DNA of 64,000 nucleotides from Edaphobacter dinghuensis (GTDB lineage: Bacteria; Acidobacteriota; Terriglobia; Terriglobales; Acidobacteriaceae), in assembly GCF_014640335.1 (NCBI RefSeq), contig NZ_BMGT01000003.1:727149-791148 (forward strand), given 5' to 3'. Positions 1 through 9,789 of the stretch are shown in pieces. Within the stretch, counting starts at the first letter, position 1. The number at the start of each line of letters is the position of its first letter. Position numbers and translations under genes: made by a program. Under the pieces are notes generated by a model. The model ran no database searches. It was not told where the DNA came from and saw only the letters and a list, made by a program, of their open reading frames with translations.

Positions 1-1767
1 TTGCGTCCGGACGTGAGTCTTGCAAGTGCTTTGGCGCAGGTGGGTGCCGTACAGTATCAGCTCCATCTGCAATATCCGCACGATCCTGTGGCTGAAGATG
101 TTGCTCCACGGTCGCTGAACGAGGACCTTGCCGGGAATGTGAAGAAGTCTTTGAATTTGATGATGTGCGCCGTCGGCTGCATGTTGCTGATCGGCTGTCT
201 CAATCTCTCGAACTTGCTAGTTGCGCGGGGTGCGACGCGGCAAAAAGAAGTAGCAATTCGTAGCGCTCTTGGGGCGCAGCGCGCCACTTTGATCCGTGAG
301 CAGTTGACCGAGAGCGTGTTGATCTGTGTAGCGGGAGGCGTGGGCGGCATTTTGTTATCGATATTTGCTACTCGGTTGCTCGCGCATGCATGGAAAGACT
401 TGCCCACGGCGCAAGGCATCTACATCGATGGATATGTGATTGCCTTTGCATGCGTTCTGATGTTCGTAGCGGCTTTAGTTGCCGGCCTGTTGTCTGCGTT
501 CTCGACGACGGGCAAGACAATGATGAAGGCCCTGCAAACCTCCGCACGCACAGGGGCCAGCAGTGTTTCGCGTACGGCATTACGAAGATCGCTACTCACG
601 GCAGAGATCGGAATCACGGTAGTATTACTGGTTGCTGCGGGGTTGCTGCTCAAGAGCTTTATGCGGCTACGTTCGACTAACGTGGGCTGCATTACCCAAA
701 ACATGCTCACGTTACAGTACAGCCTGCCCGGAAAGAAATACGACATGCCGGAGAAGGTAAATGCATTCAACGAAGCACTGCTGGAACGAGTAAGAGCCCT
801 TCCTGGCGTTCGCGCCGCTGCACTGGGAAACACCGTTCCGGGAGCGGGATATTGGGGGGACTTCGTATTCACCGTGAAGGAGCATCCTCCGCTCAATCCG
901 GACGAGAGCCTGCCCGAAGCAGTGATGCGCTGGGCCGATCCAGGCTATTTCAGCGCCTTGGGAATTCCACTTATGAGCGGCCGGTTCTTTACGAGCGACG
1001 ACCGCGGCTCCCTATCGTACAAAGTGATTGTGAGCCATCAACTCGCTAGTCAATACTTCTCCAATGACAATCCCATCGGCAGGCACCTGCACGTTCCAGC
1101 GCATTTTCATCCAGGTGCACCCAACGATGTCGACTATGAGATCGTTGGCGTAGTCGGCGATACCTTGTACCAGGTTGGCAAAGATTCAAAGGCAGCCATG
1201 TACTTCCCACTCCTTGAAGGAATCAACATTCCCCAGATGCTTGTTGTTCACACGGCGTCGGAGCCGTTGCAATTCTCTGTGCCGGTACAAAAGCAGATTG
1301 CGTCTCTCGATCCGGAGCTTCCGGTCTCCGGTGTGCTTACCATGGATCAGGTGATCGGCGAATCGTTAGTGAATGCAAGTCTGAGCGCGAAGTTGGTACT
1401 GGCCTTAGCCGTTCTTTCGCTGCTGCTGGCTTCGGTGGGATTATATGGAGTGCTGTCGTACCTGGCCACACAACGAATTACAGAATTGGGAATCCGTATG
1501 GCGCTTGGCGCGCAACGCGACCAACTTTTGCGATTGATGCTCGTTGATGGTCTGCAACCAGCGCTGTTCGGGCTAGGGCTTGGGCTGGTGGTGAGCTTCG
1601 CAGCGACACGCATCTTTCAATCGATGCTTTTCGGAACGAAACCACTCGATCCCGTAGTGCTTTCTAGCGTGATGGCTACACTGTTGGCAGTTGCGATTCT
1701 AGCCTGCCTCGCTCCTGCCTGGCGTGCTTCCCGTCTGGATCCAATGCAGGCACTTCGATCCGAGTAG
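1..1767 (+). CDS. ABC transporter permease, ADOP/MacB type (5' end outside window)
   Basis: This is the C-terminal 588 residues of an FtsX-like ABC permease in the cytoplasmic membrane. Two copies of the FtsX core are visible. The first has EVAIRSALGAQRATLIREQ near residue 85 and hydrophobic segments around 100-165. The second has ELGIRMALGAQRDQLLRLM near residue 498 and membrane segments to the C-terminus. A MacB-like soluble domain lies between them (about 225-455). The duplicated core is the hallmark of the acidobacterial duplicated orphan permease family, whose members usually exceed 800 residues, so the start is missing. The protein ends with DPMQALRSE, as ADOP proteins do. The family is often found without a dedicated ATPase gene; its substrate is unknown. 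Confidence 0.9.
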   Translation: MRPDVSLASALAQVGAVQYQLHLQYPHDPVAEDVAPRSLNEDLAGNVKKSLNLMMCAVGCMLLIGCLNLSNLLVARGATRQKEVAIRSALGAQRATLIREQLTESVLICVAGGVGGILLSIFATRLLAHAWKDLPTAQGIYIDGYVIAFACVLMFVAALVAGLLSAFSTTGKTMMKALQTSARTGASSVSRTALRRSLLTAEIGITVVLLVAAGLLLKSFMRLRSTNVGCITQNMLTLQYSLPGKKYDMPEKVNAFNEALLERVRALPGVRAAALGNTVPGAGYWGDFVFTVKEHPPLNPDESLPEAVMRWADPGYFSALGIPLMSGRFFTSDDRGSLSYKVIVSHQLASQYFSNDNPIGRHLHVPAHFHPGAPNDVDYEIVGVVGDTLYQVGKDSKAAMYFPLLEGINIPQMLVVHTASEPLQFSVPVQKQIASLDPELPVSGVLTMDQVIGESLVNASLSAKLVLALAVLSLLLASVGLYGVLSYLATQRITELGIRMALGAQRDQLLRLMLVDGLQPALFGLGLGLVVSFAATRIFQSMLFGTKPLDPVVLSSVMATLLAVAILACLAPAWRASRLDPMQALRSE

Positions 1768-1849
1768 CACCAGCGAATTGGAACTGGCGCAGATACAGTT
1801 TCTTTTGGGCACACCAACAGGTACAGCAATACGAGAGGAAAATGCTGTA

Positions 1850-1881
1850 AAAAAATGGGCTCGATGAAGGCCATCGAACCC
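1850..1881 (-). terminator. Rho-independent terminator of the first TonB receptor gene
   Basis: Read on the minus strand, GGGTTCGATG pairs with CATCGAGCCC (10 bp, one G-U pair) around a 5-nt loop. An A and seven T follow directly. It sits about 25 bp past the stop codon of the receptor gene. Confidence 0.8.
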
Positions 1882-1904
1882 GTGAGGTAAAAGCGTTACT
1901 GTGT

Positions 1905-4900
1905 CTAGAACGTGATCTTCGCCGCCAGTTGGATATCTCTTGATTGATTAGACTGGCTTGTCAGCGTTCCGAAGCTCGACGTTCCCGTACCTTGGTATGT
2001 CTGGTTTGGATTGCTGAATACGACGCTGTTCATCACGTTGAACATGTCGGCCTCGAACTGCATCTTCATGTTCTCCCAGATATCGAACGACCTGCGGACG
2101 CTCGCATCCAGGTTTTGTCCGCCGGGTCCCATCAAGCCGTAGGGTTGTGTGCGCGGAGCGTTGCCAAAGGTGTAAGGCAGTGCATTCATAAAGGCCTGCT
2201 TATCAATGTAAGGTGTACTTCCGGCTGTGCTCGCCAGAAGCCCTTTCCCCCACTTTCCGTTCAGCCGTGCTGTGCCAGCGTAGTTCGGGTTCAGGCTTGG
2301 CATGCAAGTTCCCTGGTTGGGCAGGTTCGAGCAGGTTGCACCCGTGATCGCCAGCGGCTCACCCGAGTATGCTCGATAGATTCCTGACACCTGCCATCCG
2401 CTTGCCAGCGCTCGCGTCCAGGCATTGCCGTTTCCGATATGCCCGCGACCAAACGGCAGGGCATAGACCACTGTCCCTACGCCAACCTTTGGCTGTTCCG
2501 CTGTGCCTGGCGACCGTTCAATCCGGTTCGGAAGCCAACCGCTGCGGAAGTTGCCTTGATCGTCAATCATCTTCGACCAGGTAAAGCTCGCCATAAACGT
2601 CAGGCCATGCAGCGGATGCTGCTGCTTCACTGTCACCTGCAATGCATGATAGTTTGCATTGCCGACGTTTCCATACGTGTCAGAGATACCGGTGTATTGC
2701 GGGAAGGGACGGAGCATCTGCTGCAATGTGCCGCTGAAGCTCGCATACGGTAGAGCGATGCCCGGGATAATTGCATCAGCCTGCGTCAACACTGTCGGAG
2801 TCACCGTGGAGTTCAGCAGACTGCCCAGGGCAAAGTACATCGGATTCAGCTGGTCGCTGTAGAAGCCGCGTGATCCGCTGGTGCGCAGAAAGTGGCTTTG
2901 GCTACCAACGTAGTTCAGATTCATCACGATGCTGTTAGTGAACAATTGTTGAATCCCTACGTTCCAGTTCTCGTACTCCGGCGAGCGTCCTCCCAGATAG
3001 GGGTCCGCGTAGTTCAGATTTCCCGGAGCCGTCGAGCTGAGCGTTGTATATCCGGTGTTCAGCGAAGGATCGAGGAACGGTGGATGGCTATACGCCGGGA
3101 ATCCCTGCGCCAGGTTGAAGGCAGCCACACCAGCGCTCGTCGACGAGATCGTTGGCGTCGAAGAGAAACCGAAGGTTCCATTGCCCTGGTCCGATCCGTT
3201 GGTTCCACCAGTTCCGCCGCCGTGCGAGTACATCACGCCGAAGCCGCCGCGAACCACTGTAGAGTCGGTGATCCGATATGCTGCTCCGACACGCGGCCCA
3301 AAGTTCTTGTAGAACTGGTTGACCGTCGATCGGCAATGGCAGCTATCGGTTCCATTGCCTGCGAACAGCAGCGCTCCCGGAGCATTGACCAACGGGTTAT
3401 TCATGGTCGGGACGAAGAACGAAACGCGGTTCTCCACCTCGTAGAACGGCGGATAATAATCCCATCGCAGACCCAGGTTGATCGTCAGCTTTGGATTCAG
3501 TTTGTAGTCATCCTCAAAGTAAGGCGAGAACGGCCGGAACCGCGCGCCCGTCTCGATCACTGCATTCTCCGTCAGGTTCGATGAGTCCACTGCGCCCAGA
3601 AGGAAGCTTGCAAACCCAAGCCCTGTTCCTGACTGCGCTGTGCCTTTCCCCGTGTATCCTGCCGTCTCTGCCTGTTGGAAGGACAACTGTAGCGGAGAGC
3701 TCTGATTCAGCGTGTTGTTGTACTCGTTATCCTGCAGCCACTGTAGCTGCGCGCCTGCGGTGATGTTGTGTTTGCCGTGCGTCCACTGGAAGTTATCAAG
3801 CAGAATGAAGGCATTCGTCGTCTGCTTGGAGGCTCGCTCTCCCGCCCACTGTGACGGCGCATAGGTTCCACCGAACGAGATCAGAGGAAACGATCCGCTG
3901 GCGTCGCCCGGAGGTAGTCCAGCGATTCCGTAGGAGCTTGCGCCCCACTTTGGCGTAGAGGTTGGGTTCAGCGTAACCGGAACGTTGCGTGCGAACCCAT
4001 ACTTGAGCTGATTCACCATATCGTTGGTGATGACCCAGGTGTGTTCGGCAATAATTGTCTTGGTCAGCGTATCGTTCACCGTTGCGCTTCCATAAGGCAG
4101 AGGCGCCTGAAAGCCGGAGAACGCCGGTAACGAGTTATAGGACCGGCCTGCCGCTACCATCACGGCCAGGGTGTGATGGTCATTCAGTGTCCAGCTTAGC
4201 TTGTCGGTTGTGTTCCATGCATTGTTCGCGCTTGGCTGTCCAAAGATGTAATTGCCGCTCAGGTTGCCGTTGGTCGGCGAAGGAAGTGCAGCCATCAACG
4301 CCTGCGAGATTGGTGAGATCTGCGACGCCGGAATGACATTCACTCCTGCCAACCCCATCGGACCAAGTGCCGGGTTTCCATTCGGTCCGGGCGTACCTGC
4401 ATAGACATAGCCATATTGATACCGGCAGGTTGTGTGGCTCGTGTTTGCTGCCGTGCAGGCCGCTGTCGTCGAAGGATCGTAGATCGGCACATTGTAGGCA
4501 GAGAAGTTTCCTGCCCGTGCTGCGGCCGTAGGAACGGTAAATGTTCCCGGGTTGCTCTCCACCGAGTAATGGTCTCCATCGTAGGAGGCAAAGAGGAACA
4601 ACTTGTCCTTGATGATTGGGCCGCCGATCGTCAGCCCATATTCTGCCTGGTGCTCCTGCGGCTTTTTCGGAGCTCCGGTCGCGGGATTGATCACTGCCTT
4701 CGAAAAGAAGTTCCACGTATCGAGCGCTGTATTTCTGAAGTATCCGAAGACACTTCCATGCAGCTCGTTCGTTCCACTTTTTACAACATAGTTCTCAACG
4801 CCCTGTCCCTGGAACTCCACCGGATAGCTGCTTGTGAGAACCTGCATCTGTTCAAGCGCGTCTACCGACGTTACGCTCGATACGTTTCCGGTGTCGCCCT

Positions 4901-5570
4901 GCGCCTTCGTCTTGTCGATCGCGATTCCTTCGACATAGATTTCGTTATCTCCGCCGCGACTTCCACTGCCGTCGAAGATGCCCGTACCGGCCGTCGTGTT
5001 TACGCCCGGCGTCAGGTAGATGAATGCTGTCGGGTCGCGCTTGCCTCCGCTCAGGTTGATCGGCAGCGCCGAGTAGGTCGACTGCTCGAGCGTGGCTCCC
5101 AGCGTCGCATTCTCTGTATCGAGCGCCGGCGGCTCCTCGGTCACCGTCACGGTCTGCGACGACTCGCCCAGCTTTAGCTGTACCTTTAGGCCGACTGTCT
5201 GAATCGCATTCACGGTAACGTTCTTCTGCTCATATCCGGAAAACCCACTTGCTCGTACCGTCACTGAATATTTCCCTGGATCCAGCGGCGACAACACAAA
5301 GTATCCGCTTGAGGTCGAGGTCCTTTCTGTCTTTACCTGTGTCCCTACGTTAGTTGCGGTCACCGTCGCATTGGGAACTACCGCTCCGCTGGGGTCGGTC
5401 ACCGTGCCCTCGATAGCACCCTCGCCACCGACCTGCGCCATGACCGGAGCCGCGCATAGCAGCGCCGCCAGCAGAACGACCCAAAGCCGAAATGCCCTAC
5501 ACCCAGTCCACTCCAGCGGACCGATCTTTTGTCCGCGCTGCTCCAACTGCCTACCATCAAAGATCCTCAT
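1905..5570 (-). CDS. TonB-dependent receptor, Oar-like, with carboxypeptidase-regulatory-like domain
   Basis: A predicted outer-membrane receptor of 1221 residues that would import oligosaccharides using TonB energy. A signal segment (about 28-46, ending in VMAQ) is followed by a CarboxypepD_reg-like Ig fold (about 50-130, with EGTVTDPSGAVVPNATVTA), a plug region (about 140-260) and a long beta-barrel ending in an aromatic residue (AAKITF). This layout and length are typical of acidobacterial Oar/SusC-like receptors. No SusD-like lipoprotein is adjacent. The start has a good ribosome site, AGGAG, 5 nt upstream. It lies downstream of, and codirectional with, the GH42-GH42-GH29 operon, so it probably imports fragments for those enzymes; the substrate cannot be read from sequence. 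Confidence 0.9.
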   Translation of the reverse strand: MRIFDGRQLEQRGQKIGPLEWTGCRAFRLWVVLLAALLCAAPVMAQVGGEGAIEGTVTDPSGAVVPNATVTATNVGTQVKTERTSTSSGYFVLSPLDPGKYSVTVRASGFSGYEQKNVTVNAIQTVGLKVQLKLGESSQTVTVTEEPPALDTENATLGATLEQSTYSALPINLSGGKRDPTAFIYLTPGVNTTAGTGIFDGSGSRGGDNEIYVEGIAIDKTKAQGDTGNVSSVTSVDALEQMQVLTSSYPVEFQGQGVENYVVKSGTNELHGSVFGYFRNTALDTWNFFSKAVINPATGAPKKPQEHQAEYGLTIGGPIIKDKLFLFASYDGDHYSVESNPGTFTVPTAAARAGNFSAYNVPIYDPSTTAACTAANTSHTTCRYQYGYVYAGTPGPNGNPALGPMGLAGVNVIPASQISPISQALMAALPSPTNGNLSGNYIFGQPSANNAWNTTDKLSWTLNDHHTLAVMVAAGRSYNSLPAFSGFQAPLPYGSATVNDTLTKTIIAEHTWVITNDMVNQLKYGFARNVPVTLNPTSTPKWGASSYGIAGLPPGDASGSFPLISFGGTYAPSQWAGERASKQTTNAFILLDNFQWTHGKHNITAGAQLQWLQDNEYNNTLNQSSPLQLSFQQAETAGYTGKGTAQSGTGLGFASFLLGAVDSSNLTENAVIETGARFRPFSPYFEDDYKLNPKLTINLGLRWDYYPPFYEVENRVSFFVPTMNNPLVNAPGALLFAGNGTDSCHCRSTVNQFYKNFGPRVGAAYRITDSTVVRGGFGVMYSHGGGTGGTNGSDQGNGTFGFSSTPTISSTSAGVAAFNLAQGFPAYSHPPFLDPSLNTGYTTLSSTAPGNLNYADPYLGGRSPEYENWNVGIQQLFTNSIVMNLNYVGSQSHFLRTSGSRGFYSDQLNPMYFALGSLLNSTVTPTVLTQADAIIPGIALPYASFSGTLQQMLRPFPQYTGISDTYGNVGNANYHALQVTVKQQHPLHGLTFMASFTWSKMIDDQGNFRSGWLPNRIERSPGTAEQPKVGVGTVVYALPFGRGHIGNGNAWTRALASGWQVSGIYRAYSGEPLAITGATCSNLPNQGTCMPSLNPNYAGTARLNGKWGKGLLASTAGSTPYIDKQAFMNALPYTFGNAPRTQPYGLMGPGGQNLDASVRRSFDIWENMKMQFEADMFNVMNSVVFSNPNQTYQGTGTSSFGTLTSQSNQSRDIQLAAKITF

Positions 5571-5992
5571 GCAGCTCCTGTCCCAGGCTCGGCTCGTTTC
5601 ATCTCAAACCCGCCTGCGATCAAAATATGAAAATTATTTATAACTAATGGTAATAATGAGCAGAATGTATGGTTGCCAAAATAGCGTTGTCAATAAAGCC
5701 ATTCCGAAAAAAGATCCCAGCGCAGGATTGTGTCCAAAGCCCCTTTTGAACACCACCCTCTTCTGTATCCAGAAACGAAGCTTCCTTGGTCCATTTTTTC
5801 GCGCAAACCTTAGAAGATAAGCGCTGACTACCTCGCAGCGTTGCTCAACATGCGGGCGCTCAGACTGCTTCATTAAGGCTTAATGGTAATAAAATGAAAG
5901 TTAAATAGTTTAATTGCAAGTTACGCGTCATTCCGCAATGTGAAATCGCAGAATGCCACAGCTGAAAAGCCATGGAGACCGGTCAACTCAGA
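5571..5992. other. AT-rich intergenic region with the receptor promoter
   Basis: These 422 bases separate the end of the fucosidase gene from the start of the receptor gene. The part next to the receptor start is AT-rich on the minus strand (TATAAATAAT about 60 bp upstream) and probably holds its promoter. A 79-residue open frame on the minus strand (5634-5873) lacks any recognisable feature and I do not call it. A 12-bp direct repeat is listed separately. Nothing else is recognisable. Confidence 0.5.
5645..5892. repeat. Two copies of TAATGGTAATAA flanking the 5.6-5.9 kb gap
   Basis: The 12-mer TAATGGTAATAA occurs exactly at 5645-5656 and 5881-5892, both in the same orientation, within one promoter-containing gap. 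It could be a pair of binding sites for a regulator or a chance match in AT-rich DNA. Confidence 0.35.
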
Positions 5993-7675
5993 TCAGCATG
6001 TCGTTCTCATACGGAGGACGATAGGGGAGTCGCCGGGCAGGTTAGGCGGAGGAGCCGAGGGCAGGGTAACGTGCAGGCCATCGCGCAATTGTTCGAAGGA
6101 GATATGGGCTGAAGAGCCAAGGAGATCGACGGAGCAGATGGGGGCCGGCAGGTAAGGATTGCCGCGGAAGAGTACATGCATAGTAGCCGTGTTGGAGGTG
6201 GGCCATGCCATGATGGCGGCGTAGAGGATGCGGCCATCGGACGAAGTCGTGTAGCGGATATCCTGCGGCGTATAGGATTGGATGTCCTTGTTCTTTTCCG
6301 TTGAATTCTTGAGTGCTTTTGTGGGGCCTTCGCCGAAGACGGCAAAGGGGCGACTGTTATAGATGGCCTCGCCATTGATGTGCAGCCATGCGCCGATCTG
6401 AAGCAGGACGGTGCGAGCCTGCTCGGGGATGGTGCCGTCGGACTTGGGGCCCACGTTGAGTAGTAAATTACCGTTTTTCGCGACCGTATCAACGAGCTGT
6501 TGCAGCAGCGAGGGCGCGGTACGATACTCATCGTCTTTGACATAGCCCCAGGAGTGGACGGAGATGGAGGTGTCGGTCTGCCAGGGAAGAAGGCGAAGAG
6601 TATCGAGTTTGCCGCGCTCGATATCGAGCGTGGCTGTGTTGGGCGGCATGGCCTCTTCTTTGTAGGTAAGAACAGGCTGTCGCCCCTGCTCGGCAGATCG
6701 ATCGTAATAGTAAGCGGCAAACTGCTGTAGGTAAGACTTGAAGGCAGGCTGACCGATCCACCAATCAAAGTAGATGAAATCGGGATGGTAGTCGTCGACC
6801 AGTTCGGTGGAGCGGGCAAGCCAGGCATCGAGGAAGGATTTGTCGGGTGGAAGCCAAAGCTCGAGATGGTTGGGGTCAGGCTCTTTGCCGAAGTTAGTGC
6901 TGCCATCGGAAGAGGGAAGGGCCATAGCGGCGGCAGGACCGTAGAGCCAACTGGTTTGGGCGGTGCGATTGCGAACGTCGGAATCGACGGTGTTGCCGAC
7001 GCCATACCACCACCAATGCTCGGCAGTGTGAGAGGAGACGCCGAAGTGGAGGCCATGAGCGCGGGTGGCGCGGGCAAGCTCGTCGACGACGTCGCGATGT
7101 GGACCCATCACAGCGGCATTATAAGGCGTCATCGCAGAGGCATACATGGCGAAGCCGTCGCAGTGCTCGGCGACGGGAACGATGTAGCGCGCACCGGCTT
7201 TCTGAAAGAGCGTAATCCAAGCGTCGGGGTCGAAGTGCTCGGCCTTGAAAAGCGGGATGAAGTCTTTGTAGCCGAACTTATCGAGAGGACCGTAGGTGGC
7301 GATCTGGTGTTTATAGGCGGCATTGCTGGGAATGTACATATTGCGCGAGTACCACTCGTTTCCGAATGCCGGAACGGAGTAGACACCCCAGTGAATGAAG
7401 ATGCCGAACTTGGCATCGCGAAACCAGTCTGGCGTTCGATAGTTTTCCAGTGAATTCCAGTTGGCGTGAAAGCGTGCCTTGTTGTTGCTCGGCGCGGTCT
7501 CGGCGTAGACCTTTGCTATCTGGCGATCGATGTGCGTTTGATACTTGGTGGTCGCGGTGGTTTGTGAGAGCAGAGAGGGGACGGTGCAAAAGAGAGCGAG
7601 TGCGGCAAGAGTCTTCACCGCGACACCATAGCAGAGAGCAGGGCAGTTTGTTAGCACGATGCGTGGGTGCATCAT
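5993..7675 (-). CDS. Alpha-L-fucosidase, GH29
   Basis: A predicted exported hydrolase of 560 residues that removes alpha-L-fucose from glycans. The GH29 barrel is clear: FGIFIHWGVYSVPAFGNEWY (about 90-109), AEHCDGFAMY (about 169-178) and HPDFIYFDWWIG (about 297-308), where Asp304 is the expected nucleophile. KNGNLLLNVGPKSDG marks the end of the catalytic domain and a beta-sandwich follows. A hydrophobic segment (about 20-37) is the likely signal peptide; it sits far from the start, so a GTG at residue 20 is an alternative start. The first codon overlaps the stop of the upstream GH42 gene by 4 bp, which favours the longer form through coupling. It is the last gene of a three-gene operon. Confidence 0.92.
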   Translation of the reverse strand: MMHPRIVLTNCPALCYGVAVKTLAALALFCTVPSLLSQTTATTKYQTHIDRQIAKVYAETAPSNNKARFHANWNSLENYRTPDWFRDAKFGIFIHWGVYSVPAFGNEWYSRNMYIPSNAAYKHQIATYGPLDKFGYKDFIPLFKAEHFDPDAWITLFQKAGARYIVPVAEHCDGFAMYASAMTPYNAAVMGPHRDVVDELARATRAHGLHFGVSSHTAEHWWWYGVGNTVDSDVRNRTAQTSWLYGPAAAMALPSSDGSTNFGKEPDPNHLELWLPPDKSFLDAWLARSTELVDDYHPDFIYFDWWIGQPAFKSYLQQFAAYYYDRSAEQGRQPVLTYKEEAMPPNTATLDIERGKLDTLRLLPWQTDTSISVHSWGYVKDDEYRTAPSLLQQLVDTVAKNGNLLLNVGPKSDGTIPEQARTVLLQIGAWLHINGEAIYNSRPFAVFGEGPTKALKNSTEKNKDIQSYTPQDIRYTTSSDGRILYAAIMAWPTSNTATMHVLFRGNPYLPAPICSVDLLGSSAHISFEQLRDGLHVTLPSAPPPNLPGDSPIVLRMRTTC

Positions 7676-9789
7676 CGCGAGCTCTTGGCAACCAGGACAG
7701 CAATGCCCTGTGCCGGAAGGATAATGGTGGTTTGTGAAGGCGCAACGATGAGTGTGGCCTGATGCAGGAGATCTGTGTACGCGGCCGGAAGAGTCATCTG
7801 TCGCGGCTTGCGGGCGTGATTGATCATGATGAGGACTGTACGATCTCCGTTGGCAGATCTACGGGTGCATAATTCGACGTCATCGGGAATCTGCTGTGTG
7901 GCGTGCAGGTCAGCAGCCTTAGCGAGAATGGATGCGAGCAGGTTATCGTCGGGAAGCGTGCCGAGATAGGCGATTGTGCCTCGGCCAATGTGCCGCGTAA
8001 GCATGGCGGGTTGCTGGTCGAGCCATCCTGCGGGGTCGTGATAGGTCAGATCAGTGTGCGTCTCGGGAGAACTGGCGGTAAGCGCTTCAGCCCAGATGTC
8101 GCTGGTGCCTGATCCCGCGCTACCGGTGAGTTTAGGGGCAGGTCTTTGCGGTGCCAACGCATAATATTGCTCGACCTTGCCTCCAAGTGCGGCGGCCAAC
8201 GGGCCGGGTTGGCGCTGAGGGTTCAGGGCGTTGTATTGGTCCTTCATGCCGGAGCGTGGGCCGAGCAGCAGATGGCCGCCTTGTTGAACGTACGCAAGCA
8301 ACCTGGCGGCGAGAGCATCATCGATGACATTGAGCGAGGGAGCTAGCAGGAGTTTGTACTGCGAGAGCGAGCCTGGTTGGGTGGGATCAACAATGTCGAT
8401 GGATTGGCCATTGGACTGTGCGAGGCGCGAGAGTGGCTTGTAAAAGCGGAGCAACACCTGTTGCTGGTTATAGAGCACGCTTTGAGGTTGGAAGTCGATG
8501 GCCCAGCGGGAATCATACGTGTGGAGCAGGGCGATGGTGGATTGCGGCGTAGTGTTGGCCAGTGCAGCTCGCGTGCGAGCAAAGTCTTCTCCTAGTTGCT
8601 GAAGCTCGGAGTAAAGCGGAAGCGGCTTGCCGTCGGGGCCGACGATTGCTCCGTGGTATTGCTCCTGCCCATTCAGTGCGGAGCGCCATTGCCAGTAGAG
8701 AATGGCGTCGGCTCCGTGGCCGACAGCCTGCCATGCGAGGGCGCGGGTCTCGCCGGGGTCGAGAGCATTGTTGATGGGAGCCCAGTTTACCGAGGCAGGC
8801 TGGGTTTCCATGATCCAGAAGTTCTGACGACGCCAACCGCGTACAAAATCGTTGAGCATGGCGTTCTTGGGTGCGTCGAGATGACCTTGGCCGACATAGT
8901 CGTCCCACGCGGCGAGGTCGAGGTCGGCGGTGATGGCGTAATGGTCCCAGTTATCGGACCAGGCGAGACCGCCAATGTTTGTGGTAATGAACTGCGAGTG
9001 CGAAATGAGTGGGCGAAGCGCGTCGATCTGATTGCGCTGAAAGCTGCGCCAGGTGGCCGTGACGAAGTGTTTGTGCTCGAGCAGAAGACCAGGGTTGCCA
9101 TGGGTGGACTCAAGAGGAATCTGCGACCAGGTGGTGTAGGTCTGCGACCAGTAGGCGGTAGTCCAGTGGTAATTGAGATTGGAGAGAGTCTTGTATTTAT
9201 TGCGCAGAAATTGCTCGAACTGCGCGCGCGTAGCGGGGTCGAAGCTCTCGTCGGTGTACTCGTTGCCGATCTGCCAGCCGATGACGTTGGGGTTGTGCCC
9301 ATAACGTCGTGCAAGCTGCGCAACGATCTCGAAGCAGAAACGGCGATAGAGCGGATTGGCGTAGTTGAACTGGCGGCGACCTCCGTGCTCGGCGCGATGA
9401 CCGCCTTCGTCGAAGCGCAGCGTCTGCGGATACTTCGTGGTGAGCCATGCGGGCGGAGCATCAGTAGGCGTGCCCAGGACAACGGCAATGTGATGTTTTG
9501 CAGCGAGGGCAATGGCGCGGTCGAGCCATGCGAAGTCATAGTGGCCTTCGGAGGGCTCTTCAGCCGACCATGCGAATTCGCCGATGCGAACAACGTTGAA
9601 GTGAGCCTGCTCCATCAGACTAAGGTCGGCATCCCAGCGCGACTCGGGCCACTGCTCGGGGTACCACGCAGAGCCAAGCAATGGAGCATCAGGCGTGACA
9701 TAGTGCGTAACACCAGACTGCGCCTGCGAAAGAGCGCAGGTAAGCATAGCCGCACCCAGAGCGGTGATGAGGCGAAGGCGCAGCATCAT
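7672..9789 (-). CDS. Beta-galactosidase, GH42
   Basis: A predicted exported 705-residue GH42 enzyme cleaving terminal beta-D-galactose (or alpha-L-arabinopyranose). A signal peptide (1-24, ending in LSQAQ) precedes the barrel. Catalytic residues are visible: acid/base Glu177 in GWQIGNEYTDE and nucleophile Glu328 in FWIMETQPASVNW. A trimerisation domain follows (about 415-610, with GGHLLLGPRSGMKDQ), then a small C-terminal sandwich. It overlaps its neighbours by 4 bp at both ends, so the three genes are almost certainly co-translated. It is a tandem paralogue of the next gene upstream. Confidence 0.93.
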   Translation of the reverse strand: MMLRLRLITALGAAMLTCALSQAQSGVTHYVTPDAPLLGSAWYPEQWPESRWDADLSLMEQAHFNVVRIGEFAWSAEEPSEGHYDFAWLDRAIALAAKHHIAVVLGTPTDAPPAWLTTKYPQTLRFDEGGHRAEHGGRRQFNYANPLYRRFCFEIVAQLARRYGHNPNVIGWQIGNEYTDESFDPATRAQFEQFLRNKYKTLSNLNYHWTTAYWSQTYTTWSQIPLESTHGNPGLLLEHKHFVTATWRSFQRNQIDALRPLISHSQFITTNIGGLAWSDNWDHYAITADLDLAAWDDYVGQGHLDAPKNAMLNDFVRGWRRQNFWIMETQPASVNWAPINNALDPGETRALAWQAVGHGADAILYWQWRSALNGQEQYHGAIVGPDGKPLPLYSELQQLGEDFARTRAALANTTPQSTIALLHTYDSRWAIDFQPQSVLYNQQQVLLRFYKPLSRLAQSNGQSIDIVDPTQPGSLSQYKLLLAPSLNVIDDALAARLLAYVQQGGHLLLGPRSGMKDQYNALNPQRQPGPLAAALGGKVEQYYALAPQRPAPKLTGSAGSGTSDIWAEALTASSPETHTDLTYHDPAGWLDQQPAMLTRHIGRGTIAYLGTLPDDNLLASILAKAADLHATQQIPDDVELCTRRSANGDRTVLIMINHARKPRQMTLPAAYTDLLHQATLIVAPSQTTIILPAQGIAVLVAKSSR

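Noticed and set aside
2892-3584. 230-residue plus-strand open frame
   Set aside because: It lies inside the TonB receptor gene on the opposite strand and shows no domain.
5634-5873. 79-residue minus-strand open frame in the promoter gap
   Set aside because: It has no ribosome site or recognisable features and lies in AT-rich regulatory DNA.
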